A stretch of 64,000 nt of DNA. Origin: Pontibacter actiniarum. GTDB lineage: Bacteria > Bacteroidota > Bacteroidia > Cytophagales > Hymenobacteraceae. The stretch covers positions 2,170,001-2,234,000 of the forward strand of contig NZ_CP021235.1 of assembly GCF_003585765.1 (NCBI RefSeq). Direction: 5' to 3'. Position numbers and translations under genes: made by a program. Below the pieces are notes generated by a model. It did not search any database. It was given only the letters and a program-made list of their open reading frames with translations, and was not told the origin of the DNA. Positions 55,408 to 64,000 of the stretch are shown here, in pieces (the first letter of the stretch is position 1; each line of letters opens with the position of its first letter).

Positions 55408-55974
55408 CTAGCGGATGTTCTTCCGTATTCTGCTCAACGACTGCTGCGTCACCCCTAAGTAGGACGCGATATAAGCTAAGGGAACACGGTTGATAAGCGA
55501 CGGATAGTTTTCCATGAACTCTAAATAACGCGTAGTAGCGTCTTGTGAAATGACGGGGCCTTTTCTGGACTTTTGGAACATGCAGGCATGCACCATCTTG
55601 TTCTTGATGCTGTCCCAGCCTACAATGGTGTGGGAGAGCTCTTCCCAATCCTGCTTCGAAAATAGCATGAGTTTACAGTCCGTACAGGCCTGTATGTATT
55701 CTGTAGAGACCAGGTTAGCTTCAAAATTGATGTAATCAACCACTAAACTGTTTTCGTTGATAAAGCAACGCGTGATTCCTTCCCCTTTGTTGTTGTAGTA
55801 ACAGCCCCGCATCACACCTTCCACAATAAAGCCGACGTGCCTGGGGATACTTCCAGCCTGGGAAAAGTACTCGTCTTTTTGCAGGTCTGCTGCTATTGCT
55901 CTTTTTTCAACAAAGCTGATTTGTTGCTTGTTCAGGTTGCCAAACTGCAAAATGTACTCTATCAACTCTTTCAT
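55408..55974 (-). CDS. Crp/Fnr-family transcriptional regulator
   Basis: A 188-residue regulator with a cNMP-binding-fold N-terminal domain (GFIVEGVMRGCYYNN, FINENSLVVDYINF) and a short C-terminal winged HTH (RVPLAYIASYLGVTQQSLSRIRKNI). The canonical cAMP-binding arginine/glutamate pair (GELA...RSA) is not seen, so the ligand is probably different, as in many Bacteroidota members. Its promoter region and the SDR promoter both contain TTACCAnnTGGTAA, suggesting autoregulation. Confidence 0.88.
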   Translation of the reverse strand: MKELIEYILQFGNLNKQQISFVEKRAIAADLQKDEYFSQAGSIPRHVGFIVEGVMRGCYYNNKGEGITRCFINENSLVVDYINFEANLVSTEYIQACTDCKLMLFSKQDWEELSHTIVGWDSIKNKMVHACMFQKSRKGPVISQDATTRYLEFMENYPSLINRVPLAYIASYLGVTQQSLSRIRKNIR

Positions 55975-56008
55975 GACAGTAAGTTACACAAACTCATTTT
56001 TGAAGAAC

Positions 56009-56022
56009 TTACCATATGGTAA
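56009..56022. promoter_or_regulatory. palindromic operator candidate upstream of the Crp/Fnr gene
   Basis: TTACCATATGGTAA, a perfect 14-base palindrome, centred about 40 bases upstream of the regulator start codon, with a TGAGTTTG box (one mismatch to TAnnTTTG) between. Same motif as the site at 55385-55400. Confidence 0.6.
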
Positions 56023-56194
56023 AAAGTATCGCTTCCTTACTTAAAAAAAGTCATTGCAAGGATGAAGTCTTCTTTCACTAAAATGTTATCATCAAGTATA
56101 GATAACCCTGATCTTCTTGCAGCACTTTGCAGCAGCGGTACACAGAGTAAAATACAAAAGAGCAAAAGTCCATTCGGTATTCCTACGCCACATT

Positions 56195-57316
56195 TTACGG
56201 TTGCCCCACCGCCTTTGCTGGCACAGCAACATAGGGGAAGCTGTCTTTATACCTGTTCAGCTTCTTTTCGAACAGGTGCCAGGAGGCAACGCTCAGGCCG
56301 ACTAAAACCAGGGCTTCTACCGTTAGCAGTAAAGGGCGGTTAACGGTACCCACACCCAGCTGCTGCAGGAGCCGCTCGGTAAAGTACGGGACGAAGTTAT
56401 GGAACAGGTAAAGACCATAGCTGATCTGCCCCACATACCGCATGGGCCTTGAAGACAGCAGCCGGCCAGCTATGCCTTTGAACCCCTGCGCTGCACCAAA
56501 AGTGATGCTGCTAAACAAACTGATCACCGCAAAATCCCTGCACACTCCTAAAACAGGCATTGATTTCAGCAGCCCTGGCGTAAGCTGCAGCACCCCGAAA
56601 ATAACCAGGCCTGCTACCCCTCCTGCTTGTATCCAGGCAGCAAACTTGTCGCGCCGCCGGGCATCGCCCCTAAAGCTCCTGCTTTTCTCACACAGCGCCA
56701 GCAGCGCCCCCGCCCCCAGGTAGTGCAAAGAACTGATGGGGAGCACCCCTGCTCTGCTTCCTCCCACTTCCAGCAGGAGACACGCCAGCTTGAAGGCTGG
56801 GGCAAGAAGTATAAACCCTCCCATGGTTACAAAAAGGTGGCGCCTCGGCGTAAAAAGTATAACGAACGGCCACAGCAGGTAAAACTGCTCTTCCACCGCC
56901 AGCGACCACAGGTGCGAGGCCTCTCCTATCCAGTGCCCCTCCCTAAAGATGGCTATGTTCGAAAGATAGCTCAGGTGCCACCCGAGGTAACGCTGTATGT
57001 TGACGGAGCCCAGCAGTGCGGCAAGTATGACCACCAGGTAGTAGAGCGGAAATATCCGGAGAAACCTGCGGGCGTAGAAGCTCCTGACGACCTGCTTTTT
57101 AGCCACCCCCAATGCTTCGGCCTTTGTGCGGGCATCCAGCAGTATACCCGTGATCAAATAGCCGCTCAGCACAAAAAACAGCTGTACCCCCAAGCCTCCG
57201 AATCCTGTTTGCTTTACCTCCGGCGTCCAGTGGAAAAGCACGACAGCAGTTACGGCGATTGCGCGGAGGCCGTCCAGTTGCACCATGTAGCCTTGCCTTG
57301 TCAGCTTCAAGTTCAT
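56195..57316 (-). CDS. OafA/YrhL-type membrane acyltransferase
   Basis: A 373-residue acyltransferase-3 protein with about ten membrane segments. The motif LDGLRAIAVTAVVLFH gives the catalytic histidine, followed by FFVLSGYLIT, SFYARRFLRIFPLYYLVV and SLAVEEQFYLLWP, all typical. It acylates a sugar or lipid-linked saccharide at the membrane; the acceptor is unknown. ATG 57316 is used because the in-frame start at 57379 would lie upstream of the promoter box at 57369-57376. Confidence 0.9.
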   Translation of the reverse strand: MNLKLTRQGYMVQLDGLRAIAVTAVVLFHWTPEVKQTGFGGLGVQLFFVLSGYLITGILLDARTKAEALGVAKKQVVRSFYARRFLRIFPLYYLVVILAALLGSVNIQRYLGWHLSYLSNIAIFREGHWIGEASHLWSLAVEEQFYLLWPFVILFTPRRHLFVTMGGFILLAPAFKLACLLLEVGGSRAGVLPISSLHYLGAGALLALCEKSRSFRGDARRRDKFAAWIQAGGVAGLVIFGVLQLTPGLLKSMPVLGVCRDFAVISLFSSITFGAAQGFKGIAGRLLSSRPMRYVGQISYGLYLFHNFVPYFTERLLQQLGVGTVNRPLLLTVEALVLVGLSVASWHLFEKKLNRYKDSFPYVAVPAKAVGQP

Positions 57317-57368
57317 AAAAGTTCTCCTCCCTGCCTCTGGCCTCACCGAAGCCTGTAAAAGCAGGCGG

Positions 57369-57376
57369 CAAAGGTA
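57369..57376 (-). promoter_or_regulatory. -7 box of the acyltransferase gene
   Basis: Minus-strand TACCTTTG, an exact TAnnTTTG match, predicted start near 57362, leader about 45 bases. Confidence 0.55.
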
Positions 57377-57417
57377 CAAAAAGACAGGAGCTTGCTATAA
57401 AATATCGGCTGCAGGTC

Positions 57418-57425
57418 TATATTTG
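57418..57425 (+). promoter_or_regulatory. -7 box of the cation antiporter gene
   Basis: TATATTTG, an exact TAnnTTTG match, with TTG at 57392-57394 as a possible -33 element; divergent from the acyltransferase promoter. Confidence 0.55.
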
Positions 57426-57502
57426 CAGGCAAGCCCACTTTACCTGCAGGAGTTCCCGTAGTTGAAAAAGCGAAGCAGGTAACTCTATAAACTATAGCCA
57501 CT

Positions 57503-58453
57503 ATGATGGATGTTCTAATTCTTCTGGCCGGATTTGCGGCCTTGATCTACGGTGCCACCAAGCTAGTGGACGCTGCCTCCAGCCTGGCATCAAGACTGGG
57601 CGTGCCTAATATTGTGATCGGCCTGACCATTGTGGCCTTCGGAACATCTGCACCGGAGCTGGTGGTGAACCTTTTCGCGGCGGTAGACAACAACACGGCA
57701 ATGGTGCTGGGCAACGTGCTGGGAAGTAATATCTTCAACGTGCTGGGTATTTTGGGTATCTCCGCCCTTATTTATCCACTCAGTGTGAAATCCAACACCA
57801 CCTGGCTGGAGGTCCCGCTGAGCTTACTGGCTGCGGTTGCCGTGCTCGTGCTGGCCAATGACACGTTTCTGGACGGGGATGCATCTAACGCCATTTCCCG
57901 CACAGACGGGATCATTCTGCTGCTCTTCTTTTCCATCTTCCTGGTGTACAACATTACCTTGGCCGTCGGGGGAACAGGAGAAGATGAGACACCCACGCAG
58001 CAGTATACTTACCTGCAGGCCTCCCTATTTCTGCTGGTTGGCCTTGCCGGGCTGATTATCGGAGGTCGCCTGATCGTGATGAGTGCCGTGAGCATCGCCG
58101 AGTCTTTTGGGCTTTCGGAGCGCATCATTGGCCTTACCATCGTGTCGATCGGCACCTCGCTGCCGGAGTTGGCCACCTCGGTGGTAGCCGTCAGAAAGCG
58201 TAACGTGGATATCGCCATAGGCAACGTGGTAGGGTCTAACATCTTTAACATCTTTTTTATACTTGGCATTTCGACGGTCGTAACGCAGGTACCGGTGCAG
58301 CCTGAGGCAGGTACAGACATCATGGTTACTATTGTATCCAGCCTGCTTCTGTTCCTGTTTATCTTCACAGGAAAAGGAAGGCAGCTGGCGCGTTGGGAAG
58401 GGGCAGTTTTGCTAGCCCTCTACGTTGGCTATATCCTGATGCTTCTATTCTAG
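57503..58453 (+). CDS. calcium/sodium antiporter family protein (YrbG-like)
   Basis: A 316-residue CaCA-superfamily protein with two homologous halves. Each alpha repeat is intact: GLTIVAFGTSAPELVVNLFAA with GNVLGSNIFNVLG, and GLTIVSIGTSLPELATSVVA with GNVVGSNIFNIF. About ten membrane segments. It exchanges cations (Ca2+ or K+ against Na+ or H+); the ion is not decided by the motifs. Starts at ATG 57503, with a second ATG at 57506. Confidence 0.92.
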   Translation: MMDVLILLAGFAALIYGATKLVDAASSLASRLGVPNIVIGLTIVAFGTSAPELVVNLFAAVDNNTAMVLGNVLGSNIFNVLGILGISALIYPLSVKSNTTWLEVPLSLLAAVAVLVLANDTFLDGDASNAISRTDGIILLLFFSIFLVYNITLAVGGTGEDETPTQQYTYLQASLFLLVGLAGLIIGGRLIVMSAVSIAESFGLSERIIGLTIVSIGTSLPELATSVVAVRKRNVDIAIGNVVGSNIFNIFFILGISTVVTQVPVQPEAGTDIMVTIVSSLLLFLFIFTGKGRQLARWEGAVLLALYVGYILMLLF

Positions 58454-58600
58454 GCTGGCACCAGGCGCTAAGGCTGTTTATACTATTTGAGTACACAATT
58501 TCCCTTTGTTAGTGCCTGCAGCCTGCACCCCTCACTTTATTCACAAAATATGTAGCTCCGCCTGTTGTTTTAGTCATTGCAACACCATTCCTTTGCTGCG

Positions 58601-58960
58601 ATGATAGCTACAGGTATACAGGTTATTAAAAAGCTCCACGTGCTGCTGGCAGTAATGCTGTGCGCTGTGCTGGCTTTTGCCATGCCTGTTCCTGTACAAG
58701 CGGCACCTTCCCAGGAAGCTGCACAGCAGGATTTGCTAGACCTGTCCGTAGAGAAGCAGCTGGTTCTCTTTGCCGGGGAGATTTCCTCCGGAGAGCCGGA
58801 GGCTGTACTTCAGCTAGACAAGGCACTGCTGACCCCGATACTGAGGGTAGTCCTGCAACAGCTTTACCCTCAGGCACAAAACGCAGCTCCTGCGCCGCAC
58901 TTTCACCCTGCCTCCAACGGCGGCTGCGGCTTGCATACCATCCTCACTAAAGGCCCTTAG
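58601..58960 (+). CDS. small exported protein of unknown function
   Basis: A 119-residue protein with a signal peptide (LHVLLAVMLCAVLAFAMPVPVQA). The mature part is hydrophilic with Gln/Ala-rich helices and ends in a His- and Gly-containing tail (HFHPASNGGCGLHT). No family recognised. Start ATG 58601; the frame continues eight codons upstream. Confidence 0.55.
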   Translation: MIATGIQVIKKLHVLLAVMLCAVLAFAMPVPVQAAPSQEAAQQDLLDLSVEKQLVLFAGEISSGEPEAVLQLDKALLTPILRVVLQQLYPQAQNAAPAPHFHPASNGGCGLHTILTKGP

Positions 58961-59073
58961 AAACACCCTCCATTCCTACTCCTTCTCTGGTCTGAGAAGC
59001 TGTTTTGCTGTGCTGTTTATAGCACGGGAATGTAACGTATGTTTCTATTTTTTGCCTTAGTGGGCTTGTGCAC

Positions 59074-59727
59074 ATGGAGCTGTTCCAGAATCTCCTCGAT
59101 TTTATTTTACACATTGACCAACACCTGATTCTGCTGCTGCAGGAGTACAGGAACTGGATCTACCTGATTCTCTTTCTAATCGTATTTTGTGAGACAGGGC
59201 TGGTGGTCACTCCTTTTCTTCCGGGCGACTCGCTGCTTTTTGCGCTTGGAGCCCTGGCAGCCATTCCCTCGTCAGGCTTACAAGTAGCGTTGTTGCTGGG
59301 GCTGCTGTGCGTTGCGGCCATCTTAGGCGACTCTTTCAACTACCTCACGGGCATCAAGCTGGGCGCTAAAGTCTATCATAAGAATTATTGGTTTCTGCGC
59401 CAAAAGCACCTGCAGAAGGCTGAGCAGTTCTACGTTCGCCACGGCGGGCGCACCATTATCTACGCGCGCTTTATACCCATTGTGCGCACTTTTGCACCCT
59501 TTGCGGCAGGCATGGCAAAAATGCACTACAAGCGTTTCCTGTACTTCAATGTGGTGGGGGCGCTGCTCTGGGTCTTCTTTTTCATCATGATCGGCTACCT
59601 GTTTGGCAACCTGCCTGCAGTAAAGCAAAACTTCTCGCTCCTGGTCATGGGCATTATAGGCGTTTCCATGTTACCCCCTGTTTTAGCGTTTGTGAAACAG
59701 CGCCTGGTAACACCGGTCAGGCAGTAA
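59074..59727 (+). CDS. DedA-family membrane protein
   Basis: A 217-residue protein with about five hydrophobic segments. Family motifs: FCETGLVVTPFLPGDSLLFALGALAA, the GDSFNYLTG turn, and YARFIPIVRTFAPFAAG with the conserved arginines. DedA proteins act in lipid-carrier (undecaprenyl-phosphate or phosphatidylethanolamine) translocation and membrane-potential homeostasis. Start ATG 59074; the upstream in-frame GTG (59068) adds only two residues. Confidence 0.93.
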   Translation: MELFQNLLDFILHIDQHLILLLQEYRNWIYLILFLIVFCETGLVVTPFLPGDSLLFALGALAAIPSSGLQVALLLGLLCVAAILGDSFNYLTGIKLGAKVYHKNYWFLRQKHLQKAEQFYVRHGGRTIIYARFIPIVRTFAPFAAGMAKMHYKRFLYFNVVGALLWVFFFIMIGYLFGNLPAVKQNFSLLVMGIIGVSMLPPVLAFVKQRLVTPVRQ

Positions 59728-59785
59728 CCCTTCATGTTGCAGCTGTTTCTTGGCGGCTATTGCTAAATTCTATACTTAAACAAAG

Positions 59786-61723
59786 ATGAGTCTTTTATCA
59801 AAAGGCAACGCCGTCTCCACCGGGGGGCTCCTTATTTCGCTTGGTATCATTTATGGCGACATCGGCACTTCGCCCCTGTACGTGATGAAGGCCATCATCG
59901 GGGATGCCCCTATCTCAGAGGCGCTGGTGTATGGCGGTATATCCTGCGTGTTCTGGACCCTTACCCTGCAAACTACTATAAAGTACGTGCTTCTCACGCT
60001 GCAGGCAGATAACAATGGGGAGGGAGGAATTTTTTCCCTGTACACCCTTATCAGGCGCAAAGCAAGTTGGTTGGTTGTACCTTCTATGGTCGGAGGGGCA
60101 GCTTTGTTGGCGGATGGTATCATCACTCCGCCCATCTCTGTCTCCTCCGCTATAGAGGGGTTACGCCTCCTGTATCCTGCTATTCCTACCGTTCCGCTGG
60201 TGCAGGCCATCCTAACGGGGTTATTTCTCATGCAGAGCTTTGGAACCGAAATCGTAGGGAAGGCTTTCGGGCCCATCATGCTGCTTTGGTTTACCACACT
60301 GGCCTCCCTGGGTGCTGTCTCCGTGGTGCAGCACCCGGAGATACTGCAGGCGCTGAATCCTGCCTATGCATACAACCTGCTGCTGTACTACCCGAATGGC
60401 TTTTGGCTCTTGGGGACTGTGTTCCTGTGTACCACTGGAGCGGAGGCCCTGTACTCGGACCTGGGCCACTGCGGGCGCCCAAATATCCGCCTGAGCTGGG
60501 CCTTTGTGAAAACCTCTTTGCTCTTAAACTACCTGGGGCAGGGAGCCTGGCTGATGACGCAAGAAGGCAGCAGGCTACAGGGAAATCCGTTCTATGGCCT
60601 GATGCCGGATTGGTTTTTACTTTTCGGCATCACGATAGCGACCATTGCGGCCATCATTGCGAGCCAGGCGCTGATATCCGGCTCCTTTACGCTTATCAGT
60701 GAGGCTATCCGCCTAAACCTGTGGCCGAAGGTAAAGCTGGTGTACCCCACCAACCTGAAGGGCCAGCTTTATGTGCCCAGCATTAACTGGCTCCTGTGGC
60801 TGGGCTGCGTGGGAGTGGTACTGTACTTCCGCGAGTCCGAGCACATGGAGGCAGCGTACGGCCTGGCCATCACCATGGCAATGCTTTCCACCACTGTTCT
60901 GATGTCTTACTACCTCTATACCAGGTTTAAATCCAAGGTAGTGGTCTCGCTGTTCCTGGCTACTTATCTGCTCATCGAACTGGCATTCCTGGTGGCCAAC
61001 CTTAACAAGTTCCCGCACGGGGGCTGGGTCTCCCTGTTGCTTGGCATGCTGTTGCTGACGGTGATGTACATCTGGAGAAATGCCTACTACATCAAGCGTA
61101 GCTTCACAGAGTATGTTCGCCTGCCTGACTACCTTCCTGCCCTCGAGGCCTTGAGCACTGATGAGACGATCCCGAAGTATACCACTCACCTGGTGTTCAT
61201 GACAAGCGCCTCTGACCCAAAGGAAATCGAATCTAAGATCATCTATTCTATTTTCCAGAAGCGCCCCAAGCGGGCTGACATTTACTGGTTTATACATGTG
61301 GAGACAACAGACGAGCCTTACACCACCGAGTACAAAGTACAGCACATAGCGGAGGGCGATGTGATTCGCATAGACTTTAAGCTGGGGTTCAGGGTGGAGC
61401 AGCGGATTAACCTTTTCTTCCGCAAGGTAGTGGAGGAGCTTGTTGAAAACGGAGAGGTAGACATTACCAGCCGCTATCAGTCCCTGAGCAAGCAGCACCT
61501 CATCGGTGACTTCCGCTTCGTGGTGCTGGAGAAATTCCTCTCCTACGATAACGACCTGCCTCTCAAAAAGCGCCTGATCATGGAGTGCTACTTTAACCTA
61601 AAGCAGTTTGCCACCTCCGAGAGCAAGTGGTTTGGCTTAGACACCAGCTCTGTGAAAGTGGAGAAAGTGCCGCTGGTGATAGCTCCCGCCAAGTTGCCCC
61701 AGTTAAAACGCGTGCTGGCTTAA
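59786..61723 (+). CDS. kup: KUP/HAK-type potassium uptake protein
   Basis: A 645-residue proton-coupled K+ transporter with about 12 membrane segments and a soluble C-terminal domain from about residue 460. Family motifs include LGIIYGDIGTSPLY, ADNNGEGGIFSLY and ADGIITPPISVSSAIEG at the N-terminus. Provides constitutive potassium uptake, complementing the inducible Kdp ATPase nearby. It heads a tight cluster with the following membrane protein (12 bases) and permease. Confidence 0.95.
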   Translation: MSLLSKGNAVSTGGLLISLGIIYGDIGTSPLYVMKAIIGDAPISEALVYGGISCVFWTLTLQTTIKYVLLTLQADNNGEGGIFSLYTLIRRKASWLVVPSMVGGAALLADGIITPPISVSSAIEGLRLLYPAIPTVPLVQAILTGLFLMQSFGTEIVGKAFGPIMLLWFTTLASLGAVSVVQHPEILQALNPAYAYNLLLYYPNGFWLLGTVFLCTTGAEALYSDLGHCGRPNIRLSWAFVKTSLLLNYLGQGAWLMTQEGSRLQGNPFYGLMPDWFLLFGITIATIAAIIASQALISGSFTLISEAIRLNLWPKVKLVYPTNLKGQLYVPSINWLLWLGCVGVVLYFRESEHMEAAYGLAITMAMLSTTVLMSYYLYTRFKSKVVVSLFLATYLLIELAFLVANLNKFPHGGWVSLLLGMLLLTVMYIWRNAYYIKRSFTEYVRLPDYLPALEALSTDETIPKYTTHLVFMTSASDPKEIESKIIYSIFQKRPKRADIYWFIHVETTDEPYTTEYKVQHIAEGDVIRIDFKLGFRVEQRINLFFRKVVEELVENGEVDITSRYQSLSKQHLIGDFRFVVLEKFLSYDNDLPLKKRLIMECYFNLKQFATSESKWFGLDTSSVKVEKVPLVIAPAKLPQLKRVLA

Positions 61724-61735
61724 CGTGTAAACGTG

Positions 61736-62860
61736 ATGATTCTGACAAAAGAAACGCTGCAGGCAAAGTTCTCGCCCCGCAAGCTCCTTCTCCCCCTGCT
61801 GTTGGGCCTGGGAGTGGTGGGCTACATGCTGCACCAGAGCTATGAACCGGGTCAGTTGCAAACGCTGCTGCAGGCAAACCCCTTCTGGCTGGCTATGGCT
61901 TTGCTACTGCTCCTCGTGCGGGACTGTGGTTATATGCACCGTATCCGCTACATCACCGAAAAAGAGCTTACTTGGAAGCAAAGCTTTCAGGTGATCACGC
62001 TATGGGAGTTTGCCTCCTGTGCCCTGCCCTCTGTGGTAGGCGGTTCCACCATTGCGTCCTACATCCTGTTCAAAGAGGGCATTGCCCTCGGGAGGTCCGT
62101 GGCACAGGTGATGGTGACAGCCCTGCTCGACAACCTGTACTTTGTGTTGGCGGTGCCCCTGGTGCTACTCTCTGCAAAAAGGCAGCTGCTGCCCGAGCTG
62201 GAGACGCTGCATGAAACAGTTAGGCAAAGCCTGGGCATTGCCTTTGTAGTTTCATACCTGCTGATCGCCCTCTATGCCTTCACCATGTTCTACGCTTTGT
62301 TTCTTAACCCGCTGGCTGTGAAGCGGCTTCTGCTAAGGCTAGGGCATACCAGACTGTTTCGACGCTGGAGACAAGCTTTGTTTCGGCATGCCAATGAACT
62401 GCTGCTAGCCTCAAAGCACCTGCGTACGAAAAACAGGGCTTACTGGCTCCACGCCAGCATCTCAACTGCCTTTGTCTGGACGGCCCGCTACGCCATCATC
62501 GGCTGCCTGGTAGCTGCGTTCACGCAAATGGGTATAGGCGATCACTTTGTCGTGTTTGCACGCAACCTGGTGTACAAGATCGTGCTGCTGGTGTCCGTAA
62601 CTCCTGGCGGAGCAGGGCTTGCAGAGCTTGTTTTCCCGGCTTTCTTCGGGGCTTTCCTGGGGAGCTTTACCACCGTTATTGTGCTGCTCTACCGCCTGCT
62701 AACCTATTACCTCTACCTGGTGGTTGGCACCCTCGTCTTCCCCCGTTGGGTAGCCAGGGTTTATACTTCTGAGGTAAGTGCTCCAATGCCTGCAACAGCG
62801 ATCAGTACAGCTCACACATTCCCTTTACACATACCTGTAGCACCGTCGCAACATGAATAA
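61736..62860 (+). CDS. lysylphosphatidylglycerol synthase-type transmembrane protein (UPF0104)
   Basis: A 374-residue integral membrane protein with about eight hydrophobic segments, including SFQVITLWEFASCALPSVVGGSTIASYILFKEG and SVTPGGAGLAELVFPAFFG, both hallmarks of the LPG_synthase_TM/UPF0104 group; the soluble transferase domain of MprF is absent. Lipid flippase-like or aminoacyl-lipid role is possible. Starts ATG 61736, 12 bases after kup; its stop codon overlaps the next gene by eight bases. Confidence 0.85.
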   Translation: MILTKETLQAKFSPRKLLLPLLLGLGVVGYMLHQSYEPGQLQTLLQANPFWLAMALLLLLVRDCGYMHRIRYITEKELTWKQSFQVITLWEFASCALPSVVGGSTIASYILFKEGIALGRSVAQVMVTALLDNLYFVLAVPLVLLSAKRQLLPELETLHETVRQSLGIAFVVSYLLIALYAFTMFYALFLNPLAVKRLLLRLGHTRLFRRWRQALFRHANELLLASKHLRTKNRAYWLHASISTAFVWTARYAIIGCLVAAFTQMGIGDHFVVFARNLVYKIVLLVSVTPGGAGLAELVFPAFFGAFLGSFTTVIVLLYRLLTYYLYLVVGTLVFPRWVARVYTSEVSAPMPATAISTAHTFPLHIPVAPSQHE

Positions 62861-64000
62861 CCTACGCAAAAACCTGACCCGCCGCAAAAGTGTCACTGCG
62901 CTACAGGCGGACTATGAGCGGGACGGCAGCACCCACGGAACAGACCTGGTTCGTACGCTCCAGCTGAAGGACCTTGTCTCCTTTGGGATTGCCGCCATCA
63001 TCGGTGCCGGTATTTTCAGCACCATCGGCAATGCCAGCGCAGCCGGCGGCCCCGGTGTATCGCTACTCTTCATCTTCACAGCTATTGCCTGCGGCTTTTC
63101 AGCGTTGTGCTACGCCCAGTTTGCCGCGGCCATTCCTGTATCCGGCAGCGCCTATACGTACGCCTATGCCTCGTTTGGGGAGCTGGTTGCCTGGATCATC
63201 GGCTGGGACCTTCTGATGGAGTATGCCATCGGTAACATCGCCGTAGCCATCTCCTGGTCCGACTACTTTACCGCCGTCTTGCATGGTGTTGGCTTCGGCG
63301 TACCGGAGTACCTGACGATGGACTACCTCAGCGCCTCCCGCGGCTACCAAACGGCGCTGGAGCTGCTGGCAGAAGGGCAAAGCCTCTCTGCCTTGCCCGG
63401 GCACATTCAAGCCGCTTATGTTGCCTGGCAAAACGCCCCTTCTCTGGGTGGCATCAAGTTGGTGGCGGATTTCCCGGCCCTGGCCATTACCGCGCTCATC
63501 ACCTACCTGGTGTACATCGGCATCAAGGAATCGAAGCGCACAGCAAACTTGCTGGTGCTGCTGAAACTGCTGGTGATCCTGCTGGTAATCTCTGTGGGTG
63601 CCTTCTATGTAAAAACTGACAACTGGACCCCGTTTGCTCCAAATGGGCTGGCCGGCATCATGAAAGGAGTATCTGCCGTTTTCTTTGCCTACATCGGCTT
63701 TGATGCGATCTCTACCACGGCCGAGGAGTGTGAGAACCCGCAACGGGACCTGCCGCGTGCCATGATCCTGGCCCTCGTCATCTGTACTGTGCTTTACGTA
63801 GTGCTGGCGTTGGTGCTCACAGGCATGGTTCCTTTTGGCGAACTGGCCGTAGGAGACCCGCTGGCCTATGTGTTTTCGAGGGTGAAGCTGGATGTTATTG
63901 CGGGCATCGTAGCCACGAGTGCCATTGTGGCTATGGCCAGTGTACTACTGGTGTTTCAGTACGGGCAACCCCGCATCTGGATGACCATGAGCCGTGATGG
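62853..64000 (+). CDS. APC-superfamily amino-acid permease (3' end outside window)
   Basis: Open from ATG 62853 to the last base with no stop, so at least 382 residues are encoded here and the gene continues. The protein has an N-terminal cytosolic stretch (RRKSVTALQADYERDG), then membrane segments beginning LVSFGIAAIIGAGIFSTIG, the classical APC first-segment motif, followed by FAAAIPVSGSAYTYAYASFGE and the TM6 region VFFAYIGFDAISTTAEECENP, typical of cationic amino-acid transporters. It overlaps the previous gene by eight bases (ATGAATAA), so translational coupling is likely. Confidence 0.9.
   Translation, partial: MNNLRKNLTRRKSVTALQADYERDGSTHGTDLVRTLQLKDLVSFGIAAIIGAGIFSTIGNASAAGGPGVSLLFIFTAIACGFSALCYAQFAAAIPVSGSAYTYAYASFGELVAWIIGWDLLMEYAIGNIAVAISWSDYFTAVLHGVGFGVPEYLTMDYLSASRGYQTALELLAEGQSLSALPGHIQAAYVAWQNAPSLGGIKLVADFPALAITALITYLVYIGIKESKRTANLLVLLKLLVILLVISVGAFYVKTDNWTPFAPNGLAGIMKGVSAVFFAYIGFDAISTTAEECENPQRDLPRAMILALVICTVLYVVLALVLTGMVPFGELAVGDPLAYVFSRVKLDVIAGIVATSAIVAMASVLLVFQYGQPRIWMTMSRD

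Overview
The window is a chromosomal segment of a Bacteroidota bacterium, most likely a Cytophagales/Hymenobacteraceae member close to Pontibacter. This rests on protein resemblance recalled from memory (single-domain leuA, zinc-dependent DUF5117-type metalloprotease, the cold-shock-linked small protein, VF530) and on repeated promoter -7 boxes of the Bacteroidota type TAnnTTTG just upstream of genes. Coding DNA is GC-rich, spacers are AT-richer, and no rRNA, tRNA, CRISPR array, transposase or prophage was seen.

Layout. 1-9.5 kb: end of an SDR/DUF2867 gene, purC, a STAS protein, RNase Z, a queuosine-precursor transporter, a DMT transporter behind a candidate leader-peptide attenuator, an NlpE-like protein, trpS and a NagX-like membrane acetyltransferase. 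9.5-22 kb: EF-hand lipoprotein, mgsA, a small cold-shock-linked protein with a long leader, a serine hydrolase, hppD, phosphosugar mutase, nitroreductase, pgk, a CoA-transferase and an amidase lipoprotein. 22-33.8 kb, mostly minus strand: an XRE/membrane-protein pair with a palindromic operator, metalloprotease, MDR oxidoreductase, DUF218 protein, VF530, recQ, an unknown protein with a QTRAxGKAxR motif, a maa-like acetyltransferase and a helical-repeat protein. 33.9-38.2 kb: a tight leuACDB operon. 38.4-41.4 kb: CBU_0592-like membrane protein, LysR regulator, lipoprotein and nitronate monooxygenase.

41.5-52.8 kb (minus strand) is the most notable region: a complete Kdp potassium-ATPase locus with unusual control. 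It holds, in transcription order, an NtrC-type sigma54 activator with its own terminator, a candidate sigma54 promoter, a previously unlisted 31-residue membrane peptide, a 119-residue soluble protein, kdpF (25 residues), kdpA, kdpB, kdpC, a beta-barrel protein, a stand-alone KdpD sensor half (KdpD + USP domains without kinase) and a separate HAMP/PAS histidine kinase. No OmpR-type KdpE is present. A REPIN-like repeat lies between kdpC and the porin gene.

53-64 kb: an AT-richer accessory patch with a PLD-like protein, a Crp/Fnr regulator and an SDR sharing a TTACCAnnTGGTAA palindrome, an acyltransferase, a Na/Ca exchanger-type antiporter, a DedA protein, then kup, a UPF0104/LPG-synthase-type membrane protein and an amino-acid permease that runs off the window end. 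A second potassium transporter (kup) thus lies about 7 kb from the Kdp regulator.

Across the whole window the 7-mer AAGTATA (either strand) recurs far more often than its composition predicts, in spacers and inside genes alike, and is reported as a separate finding. All functional assignments come from reading the sequence and from family knowledge; no database search was run.
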